Shown here piece after piece: positions 1-7,439 of a stretch of DNA of 8,411 nucleotides. The translations under genes were made by a program, and so were the position numbers. The DNA is from Sulfurimonas sp. (lineage in GTDB: Bacteria > Campylobacterota > Campylobacteria > Campylobacterales > Sulfurimonadaceae): assembly GCA_027858865.1 (NCBI GenBank), contig JAQIBW010000117.1, positions 1-8,411 of the forward strand. The letters run 5' to 3'. The notes below the pieces were generated by a model. It did no database searches. It had not been told where the DNA came from and saw nothing but the letters and a program-made list of their open reading frames with translations. Position 1 is the first letter of the stretch. Each line of letters begins with the position of its first letter.

Positions 1-46
1 AAGTTGATCGCTCTTTTTTCGCTATAGAAATAATATCTATCTTCAC
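1..46 (-). CDS. rlmH: RlmH, 23S rRNA pseudouridine-1915 N3-methyltransferase (5' end only)
   Basis: This is the first 15 codons of a gene that runs off the left edge of the window. Read from a GTG at 46-44, the minus strand gives MKIDIISIAKKERST, open to the edge. The start MK(I/L)-hydrophobic strand followed by a lysine-rich turn is typical of RlmH (YbeA, SPOUT class), which methylates the pseudouridine at position 1915 in helix 69 of 23S rRNA on the assembled 70S ribosome. The GTG overlaps the TGA of the upstream thiE-like gene by 4 nt (GTGA), so translation is probably coupled; a weak GGA lies 8 nt before the GTG. In H. pylori, as I recall, the rlmH homologue also lies directly beside accD, which supports the call. 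The SAM-binding and knot regions are outside the window, so identity rests on 15 residues plus context. Confidence 0.62.
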   Translation of the reverse strand, partial: MKIDIISIAKKERST

Positions 47-606
47 TTTATTAATCCACTTCCAATAACATGATAAGTTACATTTGAAAATTCATCATGA
101 AGTTTCACGCCACCTATCGCTGCTACAAGATGTTTTGATTTTGACGCTATTGTATCTAAGTTTGAGCCTAAAACACCTGCAATACCTGTTTTTGTAGTTG
201 TATCTCTATATGCCCCCAAGCCTATGTAGTTTAAGTCCATTTCATTTGCTTGGATCACTTCTTCTTCATTATGAGTAGAAATTCCCAAAAGTTTCTCTTT
301 TTTTATCACACTTCTAAGAATCTTCACTGCTTTAAAAACATCTTCATCAATTGCTTTGAGGTCTTCTTGTCCAACATGAACACCATCACAAAACTCTATT
401 AGCTCATAAGCATCATTAACTATTAAGAAGCCATCATAATTTTTTCGGATAAAAATAAGTTGTTGTTTTATAAAAGCAATATCAGCATTTTTATTTCTAT
501 ACTGAATGATTTCTGCATTGTTAACTTTTGCTATCTCTATAAATTTTTCTAAAGAGACGCCTCTCTTATCGAGAAGCTCTTGGTCACACAATGCATAAAG
601 GCGCAT
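43..606 (-). CDS. thiE: ThiE/TenI-family protein, probable thiamine-phosphate synthase
   Basis: This 187-residue cytosolic TIM-barrel protein probably joins HMP pyrophosphate and thiazole phosphate to give thiamine phosphate. Motifs appear in family order: Q-Y-R-N-K at 35-39 (the Q-x-R-x-K substrate-binding set), L-I-V-N-D at 61-65, G-V-H-V-G-Q-E-D at 75-82, G-I-S-T-H at 108-112, Y-I-G-L-G at 127-131 followed by T-T-T-K at 136-139, and A-I-G-G-V at 163-167. Asp65 and Asp82 match the two magnesium ligands of ThiE, which favours synthase over the thiazole tautomerase TenI, although the families are hard to separate by eye. It is about 20 residues shorter than usual ThiE, with a compact N-terminus and an abrupt C-terminus (G-S-G-L-I-K). 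The ATG shares one base with the accD stop (TAATG), so translation is probably coupled to accD; the 3' end overlaps rlmH by 4 nt. No other thiamine gene is present in the window. Confidence 0.8.
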   Translation of the reverse strand: MRLYALCDQELLDKRGVSLEKFIEIAKVNNAEIIQYRNKNADIAFIKQQLIFIRKNYDGFLIVNDAYELIEFCDGVHVGQEDLKAIDEDVFKAVKILRSVIKKEKLLGISTHNEEEVIQANEMDLNYIGLGAYRDTTTKTGIAGVLGSNLDTIASKSKHLVAAIGGVKLHDEFSNVTYHVIGSGLIK

Positions 607-1454
607 TAAGCAGCTTTGTTTAGAAGTGTTAGAATGTCTGAAAGTGTCTTTTTAAGTTCGTTTCTATTTACAATCATATCAACAGAGCCCTTCTCTAGCA
701 AGAACTCTGCTCTTTGGAAACCATCAGGAAGAGCTGAGCCGATAGTCTGTTCAATAACTCTCTGTCCGGCAAAACCAATAAGAGCACCCGGCTCTGCAAT
801 GATAATATCACCAAGTGTAGCAAATGAAGCACTAACTCCACCCATAGTAGGATCCGTAAGAACTGATATGTACGGTAGATTGTGCTTTGCCAGCTTTGCA
901 AGTGCTGCTGATGTTTTACTCATTTGAAGTAGAGCGAATGTACTCTCTTGCATTCTAGCCCCACCGCTTGCACTTAGGATACTTAGACCCTCTTTTTTCT
1001 CTATAGCACGATTTACTGCTCTAACAATTTTTTCACCTTCAACTGAACCGAGTGATCCCCCCATAAAAGCAAAGTCAAATATTACAACTTGAGCAGATAC
1101 CCCATTCATTACTATTTCACCACTAACTACCGATGATTTTCTTCCAGTTTTTGCAAAACCTTCTTCAATTCTTTTTTTATAAGGTTTTTTATCTACAAAG
1201 TTTAATGGGTCAATCGGCTCCAAGTTAGAATCATACTCAACAAATGTACCTTCATCCTCTAAAAGTTTAATTCTCTCTTTTACACCAATACGAAGGTGAA
1301 ATCCACATTTAGGACATACATAGTTTTGATTTTCAACTTCTTTGTAGTACATAAGAGAGTGACATGATTTACACTTTACCCAGTGAGAAGAAGATTCGTT
1401 TTTAGTTACTTGTTTTTTGTCAGAGTTAAAAGAAAAAATGCTTAAGAGGTTCAA
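606..1454 (-). CDS. accD: Acetyl-CoA carboxylase carboxyltransferase subunit beta
   Basis: AccD pairs with AccA to form the carboxyltransferase that moves the carboxyl group from carboxybiotin on AccB to acetyl-CoA, giving malonyl-CoA for fatty acid synthesis. The 282-residue protein has the usual bacterial length. An N-terminal zinc ribbon is visible as C28-x2-C31 and C47-x2-C50. The crotonase-like carboxyltransferase core follows, with M-G-G-S-L-G-S-V-E-G-E-K at 131-142, S-A-S-G-G-A-R-M-Q-E at 161-170 (oxyanion-hole region), D-P-T-M-G-G-V at 201-207, and G-F-A-G-Q-R-V-I-E-Q-T at 227-237. The start is TTG at 1454-1452: an AAGGA Shine-Dalgarno lies 6 nt upstream, and no in-frame ATG occurs before the zinc ribbon. 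It is the first gene of a minus-strand cluster, overlapping the thiE-like gene by one base. An inverted repeat 35 bp upstream of the start may be its operator. accA is not in the window. Confidence 0.97.
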   Translation of the reverse strand: MNLLSIFSFNSDKKQVTKNESSSHWVKCKSCHSLMYYKEVENQNYVCPKCGFHLRIGVKERIKLLEDEGTFVEYDSNLEPIDPLNFVDKKPYKKRIEEGFAKTGRKSSVVSGEIVMNGVSAQVVIFDFAFMGGSLGSVEGEKIVRAVNRAIEKKEGLSILSASGGARMQESTFALLQMSKTSAALAKLAKHNLPYISVLTDPTMGGVSASFATLGDIIIAEPGALIGFAGQRVIEQTIGSALPDGFQRAEFLLEKGSVDMIVNRNELKKTLSDILTLLNKAA

Positions 1455-1460
1455 AGAGTA

Positions 1461-1465
1461 TCCTT
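1461..1465 (-). promoter_or_regulatory. Shine-Dalgarno site that fixes the TTG start of accD
   Basis: On the minus strand the sequence reads AAGGA, then 6 nt, then TTG-AAC-CTC. This good match to the anti-Shine-Dalgarno at normal spacing, and the absence of a nearby in-frame ATG, support TTG as the accD start. Confidence 0.7.
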
Positions 1466-1475
1466 ATTATATAAA

Positions 1476-1481
1476 ATTATC
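1476..1481 (-). promoter_or_regulatory. Possible -10 element of the accD promoter
   Basis: The minus strand reads GATAAT here, which would place the transcription start near 1469 and give a leader of about 15 nt containing the AAGGA site. No TTGACA-like -35 is seen 17 nt upstream (AGTATA instead), but -35 boxes are poorly conserved in epsilonproteobacteria. A better hexamer match, TATAAT at 1466-1471, lies too close to the start codon, because its transcript would lose the ribosome site. This is a weak call. Confidence 0.28.
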
Positions 1482-1488
1482 CGCGATT

Positions 1489-1524
1489 GTATCGTATTTA
1501 TACTTTAAATATTAAATACGATAC
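1489..1524. repeat. Perfect 12-bp inverted repeat upstream of accD, candidate operator
   Basis: The left arm GTATCGTATTTA (1489-1500) and right arm TAAATACGATAC (1513-1524) are exact reverse complements separated by 12 nt. The arms contain G/C bases at matched positions, so this is not simple A/T palindromy. It starts 35 bp upstream of the accD start codon and would overlap the spacer and -35 region of the possible accD promoter, as expected for a dimeric repressor site. No T-run follows in the direction of transcription, so it does not look like an intrinsic terminator. A smaller nested palindrome, CGAT-TGT-ATCG, overlaps the left arm at 1484-1494. The cognate regulator is unknown. Confidence 0.75.
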
Positions 1525-1536
1525 CAAATTTTAGCT

Positions 1537-1585
1537 AAAAAATATCTCTATCTGTTAGATATCCCTACTCAACAAAGCAGGGATA
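1537..1585 (-). terminator. Possible intrinsic terminator of gltBD
   Basis: Downstream of gltD on the minus strand, a hairpin with arms TATCCCT (1585-1579) and AGGGATA (1566-1560) is followed by a second, overlapping stem, ATATCT (1562-1557) with AGATAT (1547-1542), which runs directly into six T residues (1542-1537). The stems are short and compete, and the stronger one is separated from the T-run by about 17 nt, so efficiency is uncertain. Position between gltD and accD fits the end of the gltBD transcript. Confidence 0.45.
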
Positions 1586-1600
1586 AAGTAAAAAACCTAA

Positions 1601-2986
1601 TTATTTAAGTAGAGATTTTGCAATGCTTCTTGCCGCTTCACGACCGTCTAATGCAGCTGTTACAACAAGGTCAGCACCTCTGTAACAGTCACCGCCAGCA
1701 TAGATGCCAGAAGTAGTTGTCTCATGAGTCTCTTCATTTATAATGATTCCACCCCAGCTGTTTGTCTCGATGCCGTTCTCGTGTAAGAAAGAAGGAATCT
1801 CAGGATTAAAACCAAGAGACATGATGATTACATCAGCGTTAACTCTTGTTTCACTTCCTTTAACTTCTTCCATTCTTTGACGACCACTCTCATCTTTTGC
1901 ACCAAGATTAGTTTTTATAATCTCTACAGCTACAGCAGTTGAATCTTCATTTAAGATAATCTCTTTTGGAGAAGCGTTAAAAGTAAAGTCAACACCTTCT
2001 TCCATAGCATTTTTGTACTCTTTTTTACTTCCAGGCATGTTGAGTGCATCTCTTCTGTAAAGACAAGTTACACGTTTAGCTTCTTCTCTTTTTGAAGTTC
2101 TAAGACAATCCATAGCAGTATCACCACCACCTATAACAACAACATTTAAGTCTTTAAAATCAAACTTTTTGTCATATGGTAGTTTAAAGTTCTTTCTCTG
2201 CATAGCAGTAAGGTAATCCATAGCTTCATAAACATTAGAAGCTCTTTCACCTGCTAAAGATGCTTTTTTTGCCTTAGTAGCACCAACACCTATAAATATA
2301 GCATCATGAGTGTCAGCTAAATCTTCAAAAGTGATGTCTTTACCAACTTCACAGTTAAGAACTAGTTTAAGACCAGCTTCTTCTAGTAGTTTTACACGAC
2401 GCTCAACTATTTTCTTGTCTAGTTTAAAGTTAGGGATACCATAAGTCAGAAGTCCACCGGCACGGTCACTTCTCTCATACATAGTTACCGCAATACCTGA
2501 ACGAAGAAGGTAAGTTGCAGCGGAAAGACCAGCAGGTCCACTTCCTATAACAGCAACGCTTTTGTCAGTAGTGATTCCAGGAAATTCCGGCTTATAACCA
2601 GCTTTGAAACCATCTTCAGTGATATGAGTCTCTATAGAACCAATAGTGATAGCACCATGTCCGTCATTTAGAGTACAGTCACCTTCACATAGTCTGTCGT
2701 GAGGACAAACTCTACCCATAACTTCAGGAAAAGGTGAAGGCTCATTTGAGAGTTTAAATGCAAACTCCAGATCTTTCTCAGCTACAGCTTTTAGCCACTG
2801 AGGGATGTAGTTGTGAAGTGGACATTTATTTAAACAAAATGGGTCACCACATTGAATACATCTTTCACTTTGAGTAGATGCATCGTCACGGTCAAATACT
2901 TCATAAATCTCACCAAAATCTTTTGTTCTCTCAACGACTAATCTTTTAGCAGGGTCAATTCTTTCAGTTTTTAAATATTCTTTCAT
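1601..2986 (-). CDS. gltD: Glutamate synthase (NADPH) small subunit
   Basis: GltD takes electrons from NADPH through FAD and passes them over iron-sulfur clusters to the FMN of GltB. The 461-residue length is typical of the beta subunit. The N-terminal domain carries C43-x2-C46-x4-C51-x3-C55 and C94-x5-C100-x3-C104, the usual ligands for two [4Fe-4S] clusters. Next come the FAD-binding Rossmann motif V-I-G-S-G-P-A-G-L (146-154), the G-G-L-L-T-Y-G-I-P region (177-185), the NADPH-binding motif V-I-G-G-G-D-T-A (284-291) followed by Y-R-R-D (310-313), and the C-terminal FAD signature G-I-Y-A-G-G-D (427-433). The ATG lies 2 bp after the gltB stop, with a GGAAA ribosome site inside the end of gltB, so both subunits come from one transcript with probable translational coupling. 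All key motifs are intact. A stand-alone GltD-like oxidoreductase is unlikely because gltB is adjacent. Confidence 0.97.
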   Translation of the reverse strand: MKEYLKTERIDPAKRLVVERTKDFGEIYEVFDRDDASTQSERCIQCGDPFCLNKCPLHNYIPQWLKAVAEKDLEFAFKLSNEPSPFPEVMGRVCPHDRLCEGDCTLNDGHGAITIGSIETHITEDGFKAGYKPEFPGITTDKSVAVIGSGPAGLSAATYLLRSGIAVTMYERSDRAGGLLTYGIPNFKLDKKIVERRVKLLEEAGLKLVLNCEVGKDITFEDLADTHDAIFIGVGATKAKKASLAGERASNVYEAMDYLTAMQRKNFKLPYDKKFDFKDLNVVVIGGGDTAMDCLRTSKREEAKRVTCLYRRDALNMPGSKKEYKNAMEEGVDFTFNASPKEIILNEDSTAVAVEIIKTNLGAKDESGRQRMEEVKGSETRVNADVIIMSLGFNPEIPSFLHENGIETNSWGGIIINEETHETTTSGIYAGGDCYRGADLVVTAALDGREAARSIAKSLLK

Positions 2987-2988
2987 AA

Positions 2989-5900
2989 TTAGTTTCCATT
3001 CTCTAGGTTAAGAGGTAGTTTAGTTAAGTTTTTAGGTTTTACCAACCAGAAGTTTCTTACCTCTACTCTGAAGTTTAAAAGTAGTTCTTTTGCTTTTGCA
3101 CTCTCTGTCTCAACTACATAATCTTTTAGTAATTTTTTAAGTAAGTGTCTAGCATCTGCCCCTTCATCAGTATCGATGCGGATAGCTTCTACCAGCTCAC
3201 GGTTAACGTTTTCAACAAAACTGTGATCTTCATCATAAACAAAACTAACGCCACCTGTCATACCAGCACCAAAGTTGATACCTGTACGTCCAAGGATTAC
3301 TACAACTCCACCTGTCATATATTCACAAGCGTTATCTCCTGAACCCTCAACAATAGCTAAAGCACCAGAGTTACGAACTGCAAATCTCTCACCAACCGAA
3401 CCAGTGATATAAAGTTTACCGCCAGTAGCACCATATAGACAAGTATTACCGCCTGCACTGTACTCTTCACCTTCATTTTTAGAAGTGATAATAATTTTAC
3501 CACCATGCATACCCTTACCGATGTAATCATTTGCCACACCTTCTAAATATACAGATACACCAGGAATTAAGAACGCACCAAATGCTTGACCAGCAATACC
3601 CGTAAGATTTATTTTAATAGTGTCAGCTTTTAGACCTGTATCTCCATAGTACTGTGCAATTTCACCAGAAACTAATGCACCGAAACTTCTATGAACATTT
3701 TTTATCTCTCTAGTGATTCTGATTGGATGTTCAGGATGTTTGATTGCGCTCATAGCTTCTTTTAGAATGTCATGCTCAAATGCATTATCATCAAAAGGTT
3801 TATTGAACTTTTGTTGGTGAGTATTTACACCCTCTTCTTGGTGAAGAATAGAGCTAAAATCAAATTTCTGTGCGAACTTATCATCTACAACTTTAAGCAA
3901 ATCAACGCGACCTACCATCTCTTCTATAGTAGCAAAACCAAGTTCAGCCATGATAGAACGGATATCCTCAGCTAAAAAAGTGAAGTAGTTGATAACTTGA
4001 TCAACATGTCCTTTAAAGAATTCATCACGAAGTTTTTCATTTTGAGTTGCAATACCTACAGAACATTTGTTTACATGACAGATACGAAGCATCTTACACC
4101 CAACTATAGTAAGAACACCTGTACCAAATGCGTAAGACTCTGCACCTAGAAGTGCAGCTTTTACAACATCTAAACCAGACTTAAGACCGCCATCTGTTTG
4201 AAGTTCAACAAGACCACGAAGGTTATTAGCTTTAAGAGCATTATGCGCCTCACTAAGACCAATTTCCCATGGATTACCAGCAAACTTAATAGAAGTAAGT
4301 GGAGCAGCCCCTGTACCACCATCACCACCAGAGATGATGATTTTATCTGCGTATGCTTTTGCCACACCCGCAGCAATTGTACCAACACCAATAGTAGAAA
4401 CAAGTTTAACAGCTACTCTTGACTTAGGATTTACCTGTTTGATGTCAAATATAAGCTGTGCCAAATCCTCAATAGAGTAAATATCATGGTGTGGAGGTGG
4501 TGAAATAAGAGTAACTCCAGGAACAGTGTGACGTAACTTACCAATCAACGCAGTTACTTTATGTCCTGGAAGTTGACCACCTTCACCAGGTTTAGCCCCT
4601 TGAGCAACTTTAATCTGAATCTCGTCAGCACTTCTAAGGTAAGCTGGAGTTACACCAAATCTTCCAGATGCAACTTGTTTGATTTTAGAAACTCTTTCAG
4701 TTCCAAATCTTGCTTTATCTTCTCCACCTTCACCAGAGTTTGACTGAGCGCCGATTCTATTCATTGCAATAGCAATAGTCTCATGAGCTTCTGGAGAGAT
4801 AGAACCAAGACTCATAGCAGCAGATGCAAATCTCTTAAAGATTTTCTCTTTTGACTCAACTTCTGAGATATCAATAGCTTTTCTGTCAGATTTAAGCTCA
4901 AAGAAATCACGAATAAACTTCAATCCTCTTTTGTTAACTAAATCTTTTAGTTTGTTATAGTCTTCTGTTTTTCCACTATCTGCAACTGCATGAATAGCAT
5001 GGATAACAGCAGGACCGAAGTCATGGTGTTCTTGTCCACTGTAGAACTTGTAGTAACCGCCTATATTTAGTGGAAAGATTTTTTTGAAACCATCTTCTAC
5101 AAATGCTTCCTTATGATACTTAGTAATTCTCTCATCAATATCTTCGTAGTTAAGTCCACCAAGCTCTGAGTTTGAGCTCTCAAAACACTCTTTAACGATT
5201 TCATCATTAAGACCAAGAACATCAAATAGTCCAGCATTACGATAAGAGGCTACAGTCGCAATACCCATTTTAGACATGATTTTAAGAAGACCGGCATTTA
5301 GTGCACTGTGTACAGCTTTTATACCTTCACTACAATCCATAGTCATCATTTTTGATGATTCTATTTTATCAATAACTGTTGCAAAGAGAAGGTTAGGATG
5401 AATAGCACTTGCACCATAACCGATAAGTACAGCTGCACTGTGAGAATCTACAACTTCACCAGTAATACAAACCATAGAAGTAAGGTGACGGATTCTCGCG
5501 TTAAGTAGTGCAAAATTAAGACGACCAACAACCATAGCCATTGGTATTACTTTGTTGTTTAGGTTAAATTCATAATCATCTAAGACAATGATTCTTGTAC
5601 CCTCGTTCTTAACAGAGTCTACAACCTTAACCGTTAAAGCGTCTAGAGCTTCTTTTAAAGAACCGCTATATGTAGTTGAAAATGTTGTATTGTGATAAAA
5701 AGCTTGGTAACGAGGTGAGCTTTTATCCCCAAATGATTTTAACACATCAAGTTTTTCACGAGTAATAATCGGTGAAATAGACTTTAAACGATGAGCGTGA
5801 CTAGGAATCTCATCAAGGATATTATGAACTTCTCCAAAACCGGTGTTTAGACTCATAACAACTTTTTCGCGTATTGGGTCAATAGGTGGATTTGTTACCT

Positions 5901-7428
5901 GAGCAAACTTTTGCTTGAAATAGTCAGTAAAATTTCTCTGTTTATTTGAGAATGCTGCTAGAGGTGTATCATCACCCATAGATCCAACAGCTTCTTTTCC
6001 TTCAATAATCATCGGCTCAATTACCTGTTCTATAACTTCTTGAGTGATGTTAAAAAATCTTTGTCTTTTGATAAAGTTTTCTGTCTCAAAATCACACTTA
6101 TCCGTATACTGAACTTCTACATGCTCTTGCAAGTAAATCATATGCTCATTTAACCACTTCATGTAAGGGTTTGAGCTTTTTAGGTAGTCATTAATCTGCT
6201 CGTTTTTAAGAAGTTTTCCAAACTTAAGGTCAAGTCCTATCATCTCACCAGACTGTAGACGACCTCTCTCTGCAATCTCTTCTTCAGGAATATCAACAAC
6301 GCCATACTCACTAGCGATAAGAAGGTTATCATCTTTTGTAACGATATATTTAGAAGGACGAAGACCATTTCTGTCAAGAACACAACCGATATAACGGCCA
6401 TCTGTAACAGAGAATGCTGCCGGACCATCCCACGCTTCAAATACAGTTGAGTGATACTCATAAAATGCACGAAGCTCAGGATCCATGTGTGGTGCATTTT
6501 GCCATGCTGAAGGAATAACTGCACGAACAGCCTTAAAGAAGTCCATACCATTAACTATAAGAAATTCAAAAAAGTTATCTGCTGATGCACTATCAGAAGA
6601 GTTAAGTTGTAATATTGGTAAAATTCTTTTAATCTCTTCATCCGTAAACACTTCACTCTTAATAGACTCAGATTTAATCGCTACACTTATACGATTACCT
6701 TCAACTGAGTTAATTTCACCATTGTGTGCTACTGCACGGAACGGTTGAGCAAGTTTCCACTCTGGAAGTGTATTAGTTGAGAATCTTTGGTGGAAAAGTG
6801 AAAATGATACCTTAAATGATTCATCTTGAAAATCTTTATAAAACTCTTTAATATGCGTAGGCATAATAAGACCTTTATATGAAAGAACTTTTGAACTCAT
6901 TGAAGCTATATAAAAGTTTCTGTCATTTACAAGTTTATGTTCACTCTCTTTACGAGAAAGATATAAAAGTGCATCAAATCTGTTAGTAGCCATAATAGAG
7001 TTTGGTGTAATAAATAACTGCATTATTGATGGTAATGATTCAAGTGCCTGTTCGCCCAAAGCTTTGTTGTCTGTCGGAACTTCACGACGAAGAACAATTT
7101 TAAGGTCATTTGCTTCGCATATATTCTCTATCACTTCCAAATGTTTTATATCTTTTGTAAAAACAGATGCTACAGCAAATTGCTTTGGTAATTCTACCCC
7201 ATTGTTAGATGCTTCGTTACGAAGAAACTCGTCTGGCATAGAAAGCAGTAAACCACAACCATCACCAGTTTTACCATCAGCAGCTATTGCACCACGGTGC
7301 ATCATTCTCTCTAACGCAGTTACTGCGTCGTTTAGAACCTTATGAGATGCTTTGTTTTTGATATTGGCAACAAGACCAAAACCACAGTTATCCTTAAATG
7401 ATCTTAATAAATCATGATGTTCTGTCAT
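2989..7428 (-). CDS. gltB: Glutamate synthase (NADPH) large subunit
   Basis: GltB hydrolyses glutamine and channels the ammonia to 2-oxoglutarate, which is reduced on FMN to glutamate. From the preferred ATG at 7428-7426 it has 1479 residues, normal for the bacterial alpha subunit. The class II glutamine amidotransferase domain spans about 15-425; Cys15 in D-N-C-G-F-G is the nucleophile expected to become N-terminal after a 14-residue propeptide is removed. A central domain covers about 460-760. The FMN-binding synthase domain spans about 830-1190, with S-G-E-G-G-E-D at 898-904 and S-G-G-D-G-G-T-G-A at 1033-1041. The [3Fe-4S] ligands are C1111-x5-C1117-x4-C1122. A C-terminal GXGXG beta-helix follows (about 1235-1440), rich in G-G repeats. 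A GTG two codons upstream (7434) also opens the frame but overlaps the ribosome site. There is no truncation, frameshift or lost catalytic residue. Confidence 0.98.
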   Translation of the reverse strand: MTEHHDLLRSFKDNCGFGLVANIKNKASHKVLNDAVTALERMMHRGAIAADGKTGDGCGLLLSMPDEFLRNEASNNGVELPKQFAVASVFTKDIKHLEVIENICEANDLKIVLRREVPTDNKALGEQALESLPSIMQLFITPNSIMATNRFDALLYLSRKESEHKLVNDRNFYIASMSSKVLSYKGLIMPTHIKEFYKDFQDESFKVSFSLFHQRFSTNTLPEWKLAQPFRAVAHNGEINSVEGNRISVAIKSESIKSEVFTDEEIKRILPILQLNSSDSASADNFFEFLIVNGMDFFKAVRAVIPSAWQNAPHMDPELRAFYEYHSTVFEAWDGPAAFSVTDGRYIGCVLDRNGLRPSKYIVTKDDNLLIASEYGVVDIPEEEIAERGRLQSGEMIGLDLKFGKLLKNEQINDYLKSSNPYMKWLNEHMIYLQEHVEVQYTDKCDFETENFIKRQRFFNITQEVIEQVIEPMIIEGKEAVGSMGDDTPLAAFSNKQRNFTDYFKQKFAQVTNPPIDPIREKVVMSLNTGFGEVHNILDEIPSHAHRLKSISPIITREKLDVLKSFGDKSSPRYQAFYHNTTFSTTYSGSLKEALDALTVKVVDSVKNEGTRIIVLDDYEFNLNNKVIPMAMVVGRLNFALLNARIRHLTSMVCITGEVVDSHSAAVLIGYGASAIHPNLLFATVIDKIESSKMMTMDCSEGIKAVHSALNAGLLKIMSKMGIATVASYRNAGLFDVLGLNDEIVKECFESSNSELGGLNYEDIDERITKYHKEAFVEDGFKKIFPLNIGGYYKFYSGQEHHDFGPAVIHAIHAVADSGKTEDYNKLKDLVNKRGLKFIRDFFELKSDRKAIDISEVESKEKIFKRFASAAMSLGSISPEAHETIAIAMNRIGAQSNSGEGGEDKARFGTERVSKIKQVASGRFGVTPAYLRSADEIQIKVAQGAKPGEGGQLPGHKVTALIGKLRHTVPGVTLISPPPHHDIYSIEDLAQLIFDIKQVNPKSRVAVKLVSTIGVGTIAAGVAKAYADKIIISGGDGGTGAAPLTSIKFAGNPWEIGLSEAHNALKANNLRGLVELQTDGGLKSGLDVVKAALLGAESYAFGTGVLTIVGCKMLRICHVNKCSVGIATQNEKLRDEFFKGHVDQVINYFTFLAEDIRSIMAELGFATIEEMVGRVDLLKVVDDKFAQKFDFSSILHQEEGVNTHQQKFNKPFDDNAFEHDILKEAMSAIKHPEHPIRITREIKNVHRSFGALVSGEIAQYYGDTGLKADTIKINLTGIAGQAFGAFLIPGVSVYLEGVANDYIGKGMHGGKIIITSKNEGEEYSAGGNTCLYGATGGKLYITGSVGERFAVRNSGALAIVEGSGDNACEYMTGGVVVILGRTGINFGAGMTGGVSFVYDEDHSFVENVNRELVEAIRIDTDEGADARHLLKKLLKDYVVETESAKAKELLLNFRVEVRNFWLVKPKNLTKLPLNLENGN

Positions 7429-7433
7429 AATCA

Positions 7434-7439
7434 CTCCAA
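7434..7439 (-). promoter_or_regulatory. Shine-Dalgarno site that selects the ATG start of gltB
   Basis: The minus strand reads TTGGAG followed by 5 nt and then ATG (7428-7426). The in-frame GTG at 7434-7432 overlaps this site and leaves it no spacing, so the ATG is the more likely start. Confidence 0.75.

Noticed and set aside
616..927. Plus-strand open frame opposite accD, with a matching alternate minus-strand frame at 695-901
   Set aside because: Both lie wholly inside the well-supported accD coding sequence, show no recognisable motif and look like shadows of its codon pattern.
1466..1471. Exact TATAAT as the accD -10 box
   Set aside because: A start point 6-7 nt downstream would remove the AAGGA ribosome site and leave an almost leaderless TTG message, which is implausible.
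1489..1524. Reading the accD-upstream inverted repeat as an intrinsic terminator
   Set aside because: No T-run follows on the minus strand, and no plus-strand gene ends here. The better terminator candidate lies nearer gltD at 1537-1585.
1455..1600. A small RNA or riboswitch (for example a TPP element) ahead of the accD-thiE cluster
   Set aside because: The gap is too short and AT-rich, and no TPP-type conserved sequence such as CTGAGA was seen.
3145..7345. Several open frames of 60-103 codons on both strands inside gltB
   Set aside because: All are out of frame with, or antisense to, an intact gltB and have low-complexity or unusual composition with no domain. They are frame shadows.
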